Made by a program: the position numbers and the translations under genes. The notes under the pieces are model-generated. The model made no database searches. It worked only from the letters and a program-made list of their open reading frames with translations, and had not been told where the DNA came from. DNA of 64,000 bases from Actinophytocola xanthii (GTDB lineage Bacteria; Actinomycetota; Actinomycetes; Mycobacteriales; Pseudonocardiaceae): assembly GCF_001921205.1 (NCBI RefSeq), contig NZ_MSIE01000032.1, positions 58,227-122,226 on the forward strand, given 5' to 3'. Shown here piece after piece: positions 21,729 to 30,810 of the stretch. Positions within the stretch are counted from its first letter, which is position 1. Every line of letters starts with the position of its first letter.

Positions 21729-22958
21729 GTGATGAGCACGCCCGCCCTGTACCTGGCGAACATCCCCAGCCCTGACCGCGGTGTGTGGGAGCTCGGACCC
21801 ATCCCGATCCGGGCGTACGCCCTGTGCATCATCGCCGGCATCGTCGTGGCGATCTGGTGGACCGAGCGGCGGTGGGCCGCACGCGGCGGCACACCGGGCA
21901 CGATCATCGACATCGCGGTGTTCGCGGTGCCGTTCGGCCTGGTCGGCGGCCGGCTCTACCACGTGGCGACGGACTACCACCGGTACTTCGGTGAGGGCCG
22001 CAACCCGCTTGACGCCCTGCGCATCTGGGATGGCGGCCTCGGCATCTGGGGTGCCATCGCGCTCGGCGCGGTCGGCGCGTGGATCGGGTGCCGGGTGAAG
22101 AAGGTGCCGCTGCCGGCGTTCGGTGACGCGGCGGCGCCGGGCATCGTCACCGCCCAGGCCATCGGCCGGCTGGGCAACTACTTCAACCAGGAGCTCTACG
22201 GCGGGCCGACCGACCTGCCGTGGGGCCTGGAGATCTACCGGCGGGTTAACGAGAACGGCGCGGTGGACAACCTCAACGGGGTGGCGGTCAACCACATCCC
22301 CGAGCAGGTGGTGCACCCGACGTTCCTCTACGAGCTGCTGTGGAACCTCGCGGTGGCCGCGCTCGTCGTGTGGGCTGACCGGCGGTTCCGGCTCGGCCAC
22401 GGCCGCGCGTTCGCCGTGTACGTGGCCGGGTACACGCTTGGTCGCACCTGGATCGAGCTGATGCGCACCGACGAGGCGACGATGGTGGGCGGCCTCCGGG
22501 TCAACGTCTGGGTGTCGATCCTGGTCTTCGTCGGTGCGATCGTGTACCTGGTCCTGGCCAAGCGGCGCGGGCCGCGCGAGGACCTGGCGGCCATCCAGGG
22601 CACCGCCCCGTCCCCCGAGGACACCGACGCCGCCGAGAAGCCGGCCGACACGGACACCGACGACGCGCGGGACGAGGACGCCGAGCGCGAGCCGTCCGAC
22701 GACGAGGACGCGACGTCGGAGAAGGCCAAGGACGAGCCGGCCAAGGACGCGGCACCCGCATCCACGGCCAAGGCCGCGTCCGAGTCCAAGGCTGAGTCCA
22801 AGGCCGATCCCAAGGCCGATCTCAAGGCCGAGTCCGAGGCCGAGCCGGTGACGGCCGGCGCGACCCGCGCGAAGACGCCGGCCGATGCCAACGGGACGAC
22901 GCCCGGCGAGGACGCCGTCCCGGGCGACGCCGCCGAGCCAAGCCGCAAGGAATCCTGA
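21729..22958 (+). CDS. lgt: Prolipoprotein diacylglyceryl transferase with long acidic tail
   Basis: Integral membrane enzyme that transfers diacylglycerol from phosphatidylglycerol to the lipobox cysteine of prolipoproteins. The core (about 290 residues) has seven hydrophobic segments, RIWDGGLGIWGA and the signature GRLGNYFNQELYGG. It is followed by a 110-residue low-complexity cytoplasmic tail of Asp/Glu/Lys/Ala with repeats such as ESKAESKADPKADLKAE. GTG 21729 is preferred (TACCGT at 21716-21721, gap 7), though ATG 21732 is the next codon. The trpA-lgt order is conserved in actinobacteria. Substrates here include the lipoproteins at 2924 and 26882. Confidence 0.96.
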   Translation: MMSTPALYLANIPSPDRGVWELGPIPIRAYALCIIAGIVVAIWWTERRWAARGGTPGTIIDIAVFAVPFGLVGGRLYHVATDYHRYFGEGRNPLDALRIWDGGLGIWGAIALGAVGAWIGCRVKKVPLPAFGDAAAPGIVTAQAIGRLGNYFNQELYGGPTDLPWGLEIYRRVNENGAVDNLNGVAVNHIPEQVVHPTFLYELLWNLAVAALVVWADRRFRLGHGRAFAVYVAGYTLGRTWIELMRTDEATMVGGLRVNVWVSILVFVGAIVYLVLAKRRGPREDLAAIQGTAPSPEDTDAAEKPADTDTDDARDEDAEREPSDDEDATSEKAKDEPAKDAAPASTAKAASESKAESKADPKADLKAESEAEPVTAGATRAKTPADANGTTPGEDAVPGDAAEPSRKES

Positions 22959-22982
22959 CCGCCGGTCGCGTCCGGCCGGTCA
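22956..22982. terminator. Bidirectional hairpin between lgt and the DapB-like gene
   Basis: TGACCGCCGG and CCGGCCGGTCA (22956-22982) form a stem of about ten pairs with a one-base bulge around a TCGCGT loop. It overlaps both stop codons of the convergent genes. There is no U-run. Confidence 0.5.
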
Positions 22983-24047
22983 GGGGACGAGGCCCCGCCC
23001 GGTCACCAGCGGCAGGTCCAGCGCGGTGAGCAGCCCCGGCGCCGCCGCGACCACCGCCGGTACGGCGTTCACCAGGCGCATCGCGGTGGCTTTCAGCCCG
23101 GCCGTGTTGTGGTCGCCCTCGGCGGAGAGCAGCCGCAGGTCCAGCATGCAGCTGGGCTCCCCGGTGATCTCGACCCGGTAGCCGCCCTGCCCGCCGGGCT
23201 GGGGCCAGTCGGCCCCGAGGTCCGGCCGCAGGCGGGTCACGTGCTCCAGGACGCACACCGGCCGTCCCCGGACGAGCCCGCGCACCTCGAACCGCAGCGC
23301 GGCGGCGGTGCCGGCCTCGATGGTGCCGGCCGGGATCTCGAACGTCTCCGGGGCCGGCAGGCGGGTGTACTCCTGCTCGACCTCGTCGAGGGTGACGCCG
23401 AGCCCGGCGGCGAGCTGGTGCACGACGCTGCCCCAGGCGAGGGTGAGCACGCCGGGCCCGAGCAACGTCGGCGTCTCGTCCATCGGGCGGCCGAACCCCA
23501 TGATGTCGACGAGGACCGTGCGGTTGTCGTAGGTCGAGTAGTCGAGGATCTCGAGGCAGCGGACCTGGTCGACGCGTTGGCACACCGAGGTCAGCACGAG
23601 CGGGAGCCAGTCGTTGGCGAACCCGGGGTCGATCCCGTTCACCCACAGCGAGGCGCCGCCCTCGGCCGCGGAGCGGCGCAGCGGGTCGATCAGCTCCTCG
23701 GGCAGCACGCCGGTGGGGTACTGGAGGAACACCGGTCCGCTGGCCACCACGTTGACTCCGGCCCGGAGGATGCGCTCCAGGTCGGCGAGCGCCTCGGTGA
23801 TCCGGTGGTCGGCCATGGCGGTGTAGACCACGCAGTCCGGCCGCGCCGCGAGGAGGGCCTCGCCGTCGTCGGTCGCCGCCACCCCCAGCGGCCTGCCGAG
23901 GCCCGCGAGCTCCCCGGCGTCCCGCCCGACCTTGCCGGGCGTGGACACCCACACTCCCGCCAACGTGAGATCCGGGCGCGCGTGGATCCCGGCGATCGCG
24001 TGGCGGCCCACGTTCCCGGTGCTCCACTGGACGACGCGGTAGGTCAT
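22980..24047 (-). CDS. DapB-N-like NAD(P)-dependent dehydrogenase
   Basis: A 355-residue protein whose Rossmann start [21 protein letters not shown] belongs to the group annotated as dihydrodipicolinate reductase-like or NAD(P)H-dependent amine dehydrogenase, which includes 2,4-diaminopentanoate dehydrogenase. It is not the housekeeping DapB, which is shorter and has different signature residues. Later blocks are [28 protein letters not shown] and [21 protein letters not shown] 24047 overlaps the SDR stop (ATGA), so it is the second gene of a two-gene operon controlled by the KstR-type operator at 24841. That context suggests steroid or related lipid breakdown; the substrate is unknown. Confidence 0.8.
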   Translation of the reverse strand: MTYRVVQWSTGNVGRHAIAGIHARPDLTLAGVWVSTPGKVGRDAGELAGLGRPLGVAATDDGEALLAARPDCVVYTAMADHRITEALADLERILRAGVNVVASGPVFLQYPTGVLPEELIDPLRRSAAEGGASLWVNGIDPGFANDWLPLVLTSVCQRVDQVRCLEILDYSTYDNRTVLVDIMGFGRPMDETPTLLGPGVLTLAWGSVVHQLAAGLGVTLDEVEQEYTRLPAPETFEIPAGTIEAGTAAALRFEVRGLVRGRPVCVLEHVTRLRPDLGADWPQPGGQGGYRVEITGEPSCMLDLRLLSAEGDHNTAGLKATAMRLVNAVPAVVAAAPGLLTALDLPLVTGRGLVP

Positions 24048-24832
24048 GGGTCGGGCAGTCCCAGGTCGAGGTTCGGTGCCTGCAACCCGCCGTCGACCTC
24101 GAGCACCTTGCCGGTGAGGTACGCCCCCGCCGGCGAGGCGAGGTACAGCACGGCCGCGGCGACGTCCTGCGCCTCGCCGATGCGGCGCAGCGGGGTGGCC
24201 CGCTCCATCCGCCCGCGCACCTCGTCGTTGTCGAGGACGAGGTCCAGTGCCGAGGTCGCCACCGAGCCGACCGCGACCCCGTTCACGCGGATCCTCGGCG
24301 CCAGGTCGTAGGCGGCGAGCCGGGTGAGCTGGGCCAGTGCGGCCTTGGCCGTGCCGTAGGCGAGGAACCCCCGCCCGCTGACCCGGCCCATGATGGAGGA
24401 GATGGTGACGACCGCGCCGCCGTCGCCCGCGAGCATCACCGGCGCGGCGGCGCGGGTGAGCGCGTGCGCGGTGGAGACGTTGAAGCGGAACGCCTGCTCG
24501 AGGAACTCGGTGCTGGTGTCGAGCAGTGGCCGCGGGTAGGTCCCACCCAGGTTGTTGACCACGACGTCCAGCCGCCCGAACGCCTCGCGGGCGGTTTCCG
24601 CGAGCCCGGCGACGGTGTCCGGGTCGGACAGGTCGGCGGCGACCACGTGCGCCCGGCGCCCGACCGCGGAGACCCGCTCGGCGACCGCGTCGAGGTCGTC
24701 CTTGGTCCGGGCCGAGACCACCACGTCGGCCCCCGCCTCGGCGAGCGCCACAGCCGTGGCGGCGCCGATGCCACGTCCGGCCCCGGTCACCACCGCTACG
24801 CGGTCGGTGAGCAGGAACCGGTCCAGGATCAC
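24044..24832 (-). CDS. Short-chain dehydrogenase/reductase
   Basis: A classical SDR of 262 residues: cofactor motif TGAGRGIG at 16-23, NNLGG at 93-97, Ser145/146, and Tyr159-x3-Lys163 in YGTAKAAL. The Asp after the third strand (VAADLSD) and Arg42 in SARTKDD hint at NADP or NAD without deciding. GTG 24832 is chosen because TACAGT ends 6 bases upstream; the frame continues to 24922 without homology. It leads a two-gene operon with the DapB-like protein. The KstR-type operator overlapping its -10 makes a hydroxysteroid or 3-hydroxyacyl-CoA dehydrogenase role plausible, as inference. Confidence 0.9.
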   Translation of the reverse strand: MILDRFLLTDRVAVVTGAGRGIGAATAVALAEAGADVVVSARTKDDLDAVAERVSAVGRRAHVVAADLSDPDTVAGLAETAREAFGRLDVVVNNLGGTYPRPLLDTSTEFLEQAFRFNVSTAHALTRAAAPVMLAGDGGAVVTISSIMGRVSGRGFLAYGTAKAALAQLTRLAAYDLAPRIRVNGVAVGSVATSALDLVLDNDEVRGRMERATPLRRIGEAQDVAAAVLYLASPAGAYLTGKVLEVDGGLQAPNLDLGLPDP

Positions 24833-24838
24833 GGCGGA

Positions 24839-24854
24839 ACTGTAACACGTTCTA
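24839..24854 (-). promoter_or_regulatory. KstR-type operator over the SDR promoter
   Basis: TGTAACACGTTCTA (24841-24854) matches the KstR consensus TnnAACnnGTTnnA at every fixed position. The minus-strand -10 TACAGT (24839-24844) overlaps it and ends 6 bases before the SDR GTG, so a bound repressor would block RNA polymerase. KstR controls steroid catabolism in Mycobacterium and Rhodococcus. Confidence 0.6.
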
Positions 24855-25014
24855 CCGATACGGAGATCGCCTTCGACTGTCCGGGATGGGTCCGGCGGAC
24901 ATGCCCGTTTGGGGCCGGCCATGCCCGCCGGAGTCTAGGGGCCGGAGCCGCTACCTGCTCCATCGACCGCGGCGGCGCGGAGTTGAGTCGAAACGCCGGC
25001 AGAGAGCCGCGGCA

Positions 25015-25836
25015 CTACCGGAGGTCGCCGGCGGGGGTGGCCGGGTGGCGGGTGGGGGTGATGACGACGTTGCCCGCCGCCGTGTGCAGCACCTCCACCC
25101 TCGCCTCGTAGTGGCGTTCGACGGTCTCCCTCGTGAGCACCTCGGCCGGGCTTCCGGCGGCCGCCACCCGCCCTCCGTCGAGCAGCAGCAGCCGGTCCGC
25201 GTACTGGGCGGAGAGGGTCAGGTCGTGCAGCGTCGACACCACCGTCGCGCCCTCCTCGGTGCGCAGGCGGTCGACCAGTTCCAGCAGCGCCTGGGCGTGC
25301 CCGATGTCCAGCCCGGTCGTCGGCTCGTCGAGCAGCAGCAGGCCCGCCTGCTGGGCGAGCACCCGCGCGAGTACCGCTCGCTGCCGTTCGCCGCCCGACA
25401 AGGTCCTCAAAGGACGGTCGGCCAACGTCGAAAGGTCCAAACGGGACAGAACCTGTTCCACGACGACCAGGTCCGAGCGGCGCTCCCTGGCCAGCGGCGG
25501 CAGGTGCGGGGTGCGCCCCAGCAACACGTAGTCGGTGACCGTGAGCCGGTCGGGCAGCTCGGGGGTCTGCGGCGCGTACGCCACCGCGCGGGCCCGCTCC
25601 CGGCTCGTCAGACCGCCCAACGGCCGCCCGCCGACCAGGACCTCGCCGTCGTGGGCGACCAGCCCGGCGACGGCCTTGAGCAGCGACGACTTCCCGGCCC
25701 CGTTCGGGCCGATGACGGCCAGCCAGCTCCCGGCCGGCAGGTCGAGTGACACCGACCTGACCACCGCCCGCGGCCCGTACCGCACCGACACCGCCCGAAG
25801 CTCCAGCACCGCGCCGCCTCCACGGGAGGGTCTCAT
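25015..25836 (-). CDS. btuD: ABC importer ATPase for cobalamin (BtuD/FecE type)
   Basis: A 273-residue nucleotide-binding subunit: Walker A IGPNGAGKSSL, Q-loop YAPQTPELPDRLTV, signature TLSGGERQRAVLARVLAQQ, Walker B LLLLDEPTTGLDIGHAQ and switch His in STLHDLTLSAQYADR. The layout and C-terminal EVLTRETVERHYEARVEVL are typical of iron-siderophore/B12 importers. ATG 25836 overlaps the permease stop. It is the third gene of a binding protein-permease-ATPase operon headed by a cobalamin riboswitch, which points to vitamin B12 or cobinamide uptake rather than siderophores. Confidence 0.9.
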   Translation of the reverse strand: MRPSRGGGAVLELRAVSVRYGPRAVVRSVSLDLPAGSWLAVIGPNGAGKSSLLKAVAGLVAHDGEVLVGGRPLGGLTSRERARAVAYAPQTPELPDRLTVTDYVLLGRTPHLPPLARERRSDLVVVEQVLSRLDLSTLADRPLRTLSGGERQRAVLARVLAQQAGLLLLDEPTTGLDIGHAQALLELVDRLRTEEGATVVSTLHDLTLSAQYADRLLLLDGGRVAAAGSPAEVLTRETVERHYEARVEVLHTAAGNVVITPTRHPATPAGDLR

Positions 25837-26882
25837 CGGAGCTGGCCCCGGTTCGTCCGCAGCACCAGCAGGAAGAACGGGGCTCCGGTGAACGCCGTGA
25901 TGACGCCGATCGGCAGCTCCGCCGGCGCGAACGCGGTCCGGGCGATGTGGTCGGCGACGATCAGGAACATCCCGCCGCCCAGCATCGACAACGGCACCAC
26001 GACCCGGTAGCTCGCCCCGGCCAGGAGCCGGACCACGTGCGGCACCACGATCCCCACGAACCCGATCAACCCGCTCACCGCCACGGCCGCCGCGGTCGCC
26101 AGCGACGCCGCCAGCAGCACCACGATCCGCACCCGGCCCGGGTGCACGCCCAGCGAGGCCGCCTCGTCGTCGCCGACGCCCAGCACGTCGAGCAGGCGCG
26201 CGCACAGGCACAGCACCGCGGCGGCCAGCACGATGTAGGGCAGCGTGACCAGCACCTCCCGCCAGCCGGTCGTGTTCAGCCCGCCCAGCATCCAGCTGTA
26301 CACCTGGCGGATCGTGTCGGTGTTGAGCTGCTGGACGAGCGTCTGGATGGCGGTCAGGAACGACGCCACGGCCACCCCGGCCAGCAGCAGCACGGCCGTC
26401 CCGCCGCCGGCCGAGCGGCCGAGCAGCCAGGTCAGCGTCACACCGCCGATCGAGCCGGCGAACGCGGCGAGCGGCAGCGGACCGACCACCCACCCGACCA
26501 CCGCGGGCGCGGCGACGACGACGATCGTCGCCGCCATCCCCGCGCCCGCGGCCGCGCCCAGCAGGTACGGGTCGGCCAGCGGGTTGCGGAACACGCCCTG
26601 GAACGCCGCGCCGGCCATCGCGAGTGCGGCACCGACCAGCCCGGCCAGCACGACCCTGGGCAGCCGCACCTCCCACACGATGGCCGCCTCCGTGCTCGAC
26701 AACGGCGACACGCCGCCGCTGACCTGGGCCCAGAACTCCGCGACGACCCGCGTCCAGCCCAGGTTCGCCGCCCCGAGCAGTGTCGACACGGCCATCACGG
26801 CGACGAGCCCGACGACCGCCACGACCAGGACGCCGGGGGCGAGCCTGGTCGGGCGGACCCCGGAGCTCGAGCGGTCGAGCAT
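25833..26882 (-). CDS. btuC: FecCD/BtuC-family permease
   Basis: A 349-residue membrane protein with about ten transmembrane helices. Family marks include AGAAFQGVFRNPLADPYLLGAAAGAGM, SFLTAIQTL, VSGLIGFVGIVVPHVVRLLAG and LPIGVITAFTGAPFFLLVLR. It would form the homodimeric pore of the B12 importer. The ATG at 26882 overlaps the last base of the binding-protein stop (TGATG), and its own stop overlaps the ATPase start. The frame extends upstream only as a shadow of the binding-protein gene. Confidence 0.93.
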   Translation of the reverse strand: MLDRSSSGVRPTRLAPGVLVVAVVGLVAVMAVSTLLGAANLGWTRVVAEFWAQVSGGVSPLSSTEAAIVWEVRLPRVVLAGLVGAALAMAGAAFQGVFRNPLADPYLLGAAAGAGMAATIVVVAAPAVVGWVVGPLPLAAFAGSIGGVTLTWLLGRSAGGGTAVLLLAGVAVASFLTAIQTLVQQLNTDTIRQVYSWMLGGLNTTGWREVLVTLPYIVLAAAVLCLCARLLDVLGVGDDEAASLGVHPGRVRIVVLLAASLATAAAVAVSGLIGFVGIVVPHVVRLLAGASYRVVVPLSMLGGGMFLIVADHIARTAFAPAELPIGVITAFTGAPFFLLVLRTNRGQLR

Positions 26883-27847
26883 CAGCGACCCTGGCTCGCC
26901 TTCGTGACCGCCTCCGCGACGGACTCGGCCAGGTCGACGACCCGCGGTCCCCAGCGCGAGGCGAGGTCGTCGTCGAGCTCGACCACGTTGCCCTCGCGCA
27001 CCGCGGTCAACGCGTTCCACCCCGGCCTCGCCGCGACGGTCCGCGCGTTCTGGCCGCAGCAGTTCACGTCCGCCAGGAAGATCAGGTCCGGGTCGGACCG
27101 CAGGATGTGCTCGACCGACAGCTGCGGGTAGCCACCCGCGTCCTTGTCGGCCGGGTCGGCGATGTTGGTCAGCCCGAACAGGCCGTACACCTGGCCGATG
27201 AACGTCTTGGACGTCGCGCTGTAGAAGGTCGTGTCCAGCTCGTGGTAGTAGCTGAGCGGCTCGTCCGGCTTCGGGGTGTCGGCGACGACCTTCTCCAGGT
27301 CCCCGCGCACGCGCTCGGCAACGTCGCCTGCCTCCTCGGCGTGGCCGGTGGCCTCACCGAGCAGCTCCATGCCCTCGTACAGGTCGTCCAGGGTCGCCGC
27401 CGCCGGCACGATCAGCACGTCCCGGTCCAGCTGGGTCAGCGAGGCGACCAGGTTGTTCGCGTCGTCGGAGAGCACGACCAGGTCCGGGTCGTAGCCGACG
27501 ACGGCCTCCACGTTCGGCGTCAGCCCGGACAGGTCGGTCCGCGGCGCCTCCTCCGGGTAGGTCGACTGGTCGTCCACCGCGACCACCTGCTCGCCGGCGC
27601 CGATCGCGAACAGGGTCTCGGTGTTGCTCGCCGACAGCGACACGATGCGCTCCGGGCGCTCCTCGATCGTGACCGGTTCGCCCTCGGCCGGGGTGAGCGT
27701 GACCGGGAACGTGGCGGCGGCCTCCTCGGCGCTGGAGCTCGGCGGGGCCGGCTCCTCGGCGCGCTCGGCGCAGCCGGCCAGCACGAACGCGCTCGCCAGG
27801 GTGAGGACCGCCAGGCGTCGCGCGCGCCTGGGGGTGGGTACGGACAT
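26882..27847 (-). CDS. btuF: Cobalamin-binding lipoprotein (BtuF-like)
   Basis: A 321-residue periplasmic-binding-fold lipoprotein. The signal peptide LAVLTLASAFVLAGC ends at a lipobox cysteine. The body has RPERIVSLSASNTETLFAIGAGEQVVAVDDQSTYP and the helical-backbone architecture of the TroA/BtuF group, with EHILRSDPDLIFLADVNCCG. ATG 27847 has GAGGTGG about 8 bases upstream. The preceding 230 bases hold a cobalamin riboswitch that would repress the operon when B12 is plentiful, so the ligand is very likely a corrinoid. Confidence 0.88.
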   Translation of the reverse strand: MSVPTPRRARRLAVLTLASAFVLAGCAERAEEPAPPSSSAEEAAATFPVTLTPAEGEPVTIEERPERIVSLSASNTETLFAIGAGEQVVAVDDQSTYPEEAPRTDLSGLTPNVEAVVGYDPDLVVLSDDANNLVASLTQLDRDVLIVPAAATLDDLYEGMELLGEATGHAEEAGDVAERVRGDLEKVVADTPKPDEPLSYYHELDTTFYSATSKTFIGQVYGLFGLTNIADPADKDAGGYPQLSVEHILRSDPDLIFLADVNCCGQNARTVAARPGWNALTAVREGNVVELDDDLASRWGPRVVDLAESVAEAVTKASQGR

Positions 27848-27932
27848 GGGACCACCTCGGGGTGTCGTCCGGCGCGGTCGCGTGCGCCCCCGAAGCGGCG
27901 GACGCCGCATCCCTGCTCCGGGGGCGGTTGGC

Positions 27933-28074
27933 GTCGACGCGGGGAGGGAGTAGGCGACCTGGCTCGGGCACCGCCGGGCGGGGCCTCCACAGTTGCGGGA
28001 CAGCGCCGGGTTCGCACCGGACTTCGCTACCACCTGCCGCCCGCCGGGTGGCGGGCGAACTGTTCGCGTCGCCG
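27933..28074 (-). promoter_or_regulatory. Cobalamin (B12) riboswitch
   Basis: On the minus strand GAAGTCCGGTGCGAACCCGG (from 28025) is followed by CGCTGTCCCGCAACTGTGG, the conserved core of the cobalamin aptamer. The B12 box follows as AGCCAGGTCGCCTACTCC (27949-27966, read in reverse). Outer bases CGACGCG and CGCGTCG can form the closing P1 helix (28068-28074 with 27935-27941). It lies upstream of the BtuF-like gene, with GAGGTGG as the downstream ribosome binding site. The rest of the 27848-28192 gap holds only the start region of the divergent AraC gene. Confidence 0.92.
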
Positions 28075-28192
28075 GTCAGCTCGCTGACCAGCAGAAGGAC
28101 GCTACCACCCCGGTTGGGGACTGCCACGCGTGGCAGGAACCGAGGGGTCTTTGTCATTGCCGCCAGCCCTGTCCCCTCCCCAGGATGGAGCC

Positions 28193-29155
28193 ATGGCACC
28201 CCGACCGGTCGTCCTCGTGGCCTACCCCGGGGCGCAGCTGCTCGACATCGCCGGCCCGCTCGAGGTCTTCCGCGGCGCCGCCCAGCTGATCCCGGGTAGC
28301 TACGTCGCCGACGTCGTGGCGCGGGAGGGGGTGACGACCTCCAGCGGCCTGCCGCTGACCCCGGACGGCCCGCTTCCCGACGGGGAGATCGACACGCTGG
28401 TGGTGGTCGGCGGCCCGGGTGTCGAGCTGGCCCTGGCCGACGAGGAACTGGTCGGCTGGCTCGCCGGAGCGGCGCGGCGCTCGCGTCGGGTCGCCTCGGT
28501 GTGCACCGGCGCACTGCTGCTCGCCCACGTCGGTCTGCTGGACGGCAGGCGCGCCACCACCCACTGGGTGGCCGCCCGGGCGCTGGCGCGGCGCTACCCG
28601 GACGTGCTGGTCGAGGAGGACCGGCTGTACGTGCGGGACGGCGACGTGTGGACCTCCGGCGGGGTGACCAGCGGGATGGACCTGGCGTTGGCGCTGGTCG
28701 AGGACGACCTCGGGCGGGAGGTGTCGCTCGAGCTGGCGCGGTGGCTGGTCTGGTACGTGCGGCGGCCGGGGGGTCAGTCGCAGTTCCGCGGTCCGCTGGT
28801 GCCGCCGCCCGGCGGCGGGCGGGGGGTGCTGGGCGACGTGCGGGAGTGGGTGCTGGCGAACCTCGCGGCGGACCTGCGGGTCGAGGTGCTCGCCGAGCGT
28901 GCGTGCATGAGCCCGCGCAACTTCGCCCGGGTGTTCCAGCGCGAGTTCGGGATGACGCCCGGCGCGTTCGTGGAGCGGGCGCGGGTGGAGGCTGCCCGCC
29001 GGGAGCTGACCGGCGGTGCGGACGGGGTGGAGGTGGTCGCGGCGCGGTGTGGGTTCGGGACCGCCGAGACCATGCGCCGGGCGTTCCACCGGCAGTTGGG
29101 CGTCGGGCCGACCGAGTACCGACGACGTTTTCGGCCATCGCTGGCCGCACACTGA
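28193..29155 (+). CDS. GlxA-like AraC regulator with DJ-1/PfpI domain
   Basis: A 320-residue regulator: an N-terminal class I amidotransferase-like domain (VVLVAYPGAQLLDIAGPLEVF, nucleophile-elbow Cys in SVCTGALLLAHVGLL, ATTHW) and a C-terminal AraC helix-turn-helix pair (LAERACMSPRNFARVFQREFGMTPGAFVERARVEAARREL, then VAARCGFGTAETMRRAFHRQLGVGPTEYRRRF). It is a transcription factor, not an amidase. ATG 28193 follows CAGGAT by 6 bases. Its probable target is the DJ-1/PfpI gene 8 bases downstream, which resembles its own sensor domain. Confidence 0.92.
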   Translation: MAPRPVVLVAYPGAQLLDIAGPLEVFRGAAQLIPGSYVADVVAREGVTTSSGLPLTPDGPLPDGEIDTLVVVGGPGVELALADEELVGWLAGAARRSRRVASVCTGALLLAHVGLLDGRRATTHWVAARALARRYPDVLVEEDRLYVRDGDVWTSGGVTSGMDLALALVEDDLGREVSLELARWLVWYVRRPGGQSQFRGPLVPPPGGGRGVLGDVREWVLANLAADLRVEVLAERACMSPRNFARVFQREFGMTPGAFVERARVEAARRELTGGADGVEVVAARCGFGTAETMRRAFHRQLGVGPTEYRRRFRPSLAAH

Positions 29156-29163
29156 GAGGACCC

Positions 29164-29787
29164 GTGGTGGACACCGCCTTCGTGCTGTACGACGAGTTGA
29201 CCGCGCTCGACCTGGTCGGCCCCTACGAGACGCTCGCCGCCCACGCGTCGGTGCGCGCGCACTTCGTGGCCGACCGCGTCGGACCGGTCCGGGCCGACAA
29301 CGGCCTGACCCTGCACGCCGACACGGCGTTCGACGAGCTGCCCCGGCCGGACCTGATCGTCGTGCCCGGGAGCTCCCGGTGGCGCGACGCGCTGGCCAAC
29401 ACGGCACTGGTGAGCTGGCTGCGCTCGGCGTCTCCGACGGCGACGTGGACTACCTCGGTGTGCACGGGCTCGCTGCTCCTGGCCGAGGCCGGTCTGCTGA
29501 CCGGCCGCCCGGCGACGACCCACTGGGGCGTACATGACGTGCTCGCCGCGTACGGGGTGGAGGTGCGCGACGAGCGCGTGGTCCGCGACGGGCGGCTGAT
29601 CACCGCCGCCGGGGTGTCGGCGGGCATCGACATGGGGTTGACGCTGGCCGCGTCGCTGTGGGGGGAGGAGGTGGCGCGAGTGGTGCAGCTGATGCTCGAG
29701 TACGACCCGCAGCCACCGTTCGACAGCGGCTCGCCGGCCCGGGCCACGCCGGAGACCCTCGCCGCCGCCGTGGCCCTGATGGGGTGA
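29164..29787 (+). CDS. DJ-1/PfpI family protein (isonitrile hydratase-like)
   Basis: A 207-residue single-domain protein with FVLYDELTALDLVGPYETLAAH, the elbow TSVCTGSLLLAEAGLLTGRPATTHWG and GVSAGIDMGLTLAASLWG. These match the branch of DJ-1/PfpI that includes isonitrile hydratase and ThiJ-like proteins. The catalytic cysteine is the one in VCTGS. GTG 29164 (or 29167) has GAGAGGACC just upstream. Co-transcription with the GlxA-like regulator is likely. It meets the LacI gene tail to tail with no gap. Confidence 0.85.
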   Translation: MVDTAFVLYDELTALDLVGPYETLAAHASVRAHFVADRVGPVRADNGLTLHADTAFDELPRPDLIVVPGSSRWRDALANTALVSWLRSASPTATWTTSVCTGSLLLAEAGLLTGRPATTHWGVHDVLAAYGVEVRDERVVRDGRLITAAGVSAGIDMGLTLAASLWGEEVARVVQLMLEYDPQPPFDSGSPARATPETLAAAVALMG

Positions 29788-29792
29788 TCAGG
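29775..29792. terminator. Hairpin spanning two convergent stop codons
   Basis: CCTGAT (29775-29780) and ATCAGG (29787-29792) pair around GGGGTG. The structure covers the stops of the PfpI gene (+) and the LacI gene (-). It is short and lacks a U-run, so it is only a candidate bidirectional terminator. Confidence 0.4.
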
Positions 29793-30810
29793 CCGAGCCG
29801 CGTTCCACCAGTTCCGTGGGCAGGACGACCGGGTCGCCTACCGGGTCGCCGCCGATCTGGGTGAGGAGGAGCTCCGTCATCGTCCTGGCCTGGTCGATGA
29901 TCGGCTGGTGGATGGTGGTGAGCGGGGGCTCGGTGTGGCGGGCCATCTCGATGTCGTCGTAGCCGACCACGGCCACGTCGTCGGGGACGGTGCGGCCGGC
30001 GGCGCGGAGGGCGCGCAGGGCGCCGACGGCCATCAGGTCGTTGGCGGCGAACACCCCGTCGAGGTCGGGGTGGCGGGACAGCAGCGCCGCCATCGCCTGC
30101 TCGCCCGACTCGCGGGTGAAGTCGCCGTAGGCCACCCGGTCGGCCTTGCGGCCGGCGTCGGCCAGGGCGCGGCGGTAGCCGCCGAGGCGGTCCGCGCCGG
30201 CCGTCATGTCCTGCGGTCCCGCGATCGTCGCGATGCGGCGCCGGCCGGAGGCGAGCAGGTGCTCGGTCGCCATCTGGGCGCCGCCCACGTTGTCCACGTC
30301 GACGTAGGACAGGCCGGGCAGGTGCCGCTGTGGACGGCCGCCGACGACCGTCGGGATGCCGGCCTCCAGCAGCAGCCGGGGGAGGGGGTCGTCGTCGTGC
30401 ATCGAGGCCAGCAGCACCCCGTCGACATGGCCGCTGCGGACGTAGTCGGCCAGCCGCGAGTGTTCCGCGTCGTTCTGGGCGTTCACCAACACCAGCTGCA
30501 CGCCGGTCCCGACCAGGGCCTGGCTGGTGGCGATGATGATGTTGCCGAGGTAGGGGTCGGCGAGCACCGTGGCGTCTGGCTCGCGCATGACCAGGGCTAT
30601 CGAGTCGGTGCGGCGCATGGCGAGGCTCCGGGCCGCCCGGTTGGGCACGTAGCCCAGGCGCGTTATGGCGGTCTCCACGGCGGTCTTCACCTCGGGGGAC
30701 ACCCGCGGTGAGCCGTTGATCACCCTGGACACGGTCGCACGGGACACCCCTGCCTCCGCCGCGACCGTGTCCAGGGTCGGCTTCTGCCGCCCGACCGAGA
30801 GCCCACTCAT
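29788..30810 (-). CDS. LacI-family repressor, CebR-like
   Basis: A 340-residue LacI-type repressor. The helix-turn-helix and hinge are [51 protein letters not shown], followed by a periplasmic-binding-like effector domain ([49 protein letters not shown]). It is the last gene of a beta-glucoside operon, as CebR is in Streptomyces. Two matching 14-base dyads, TGAGAGCGCTCTCA (35387) and TGGAAGCGCTCTCA (37034), are its probable operators. The inducer is probably a disaccharide such as laminaribiose or cellobiose. ATG 30810 overlaps the glucosidase stop. Confidence 0.92.
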   Translation of the reverse strand: MSGLSVGRQKPTLDTVAAEAGVSRATVSRVINGSPRVSPEVKTAVETAITRLGYVPNRAARSLAMRRTDSIALVMREPDATVLADPYLGNIIIATSQALVGTGVQLVLVNAQNDAEHSRLADYVRSGHVDGVLLASMHDDDPLPRLLLEAGIPTVVGGRPQRHLPGLSYVDVDNVGGAQMATEHLLASGRRRIATIAGPQDMTAGADRLGGYRRALADAGRKADRVAYGDFTRESGEQAMAALLSRHPDLDGVFAANDLMAVGALRALRAAGRTVPDDVAVVGYDDIEMARHTEPPLTTIHQPIIDQARTMTELLLTQIGGDPVGDPVVLPTELVERGSA

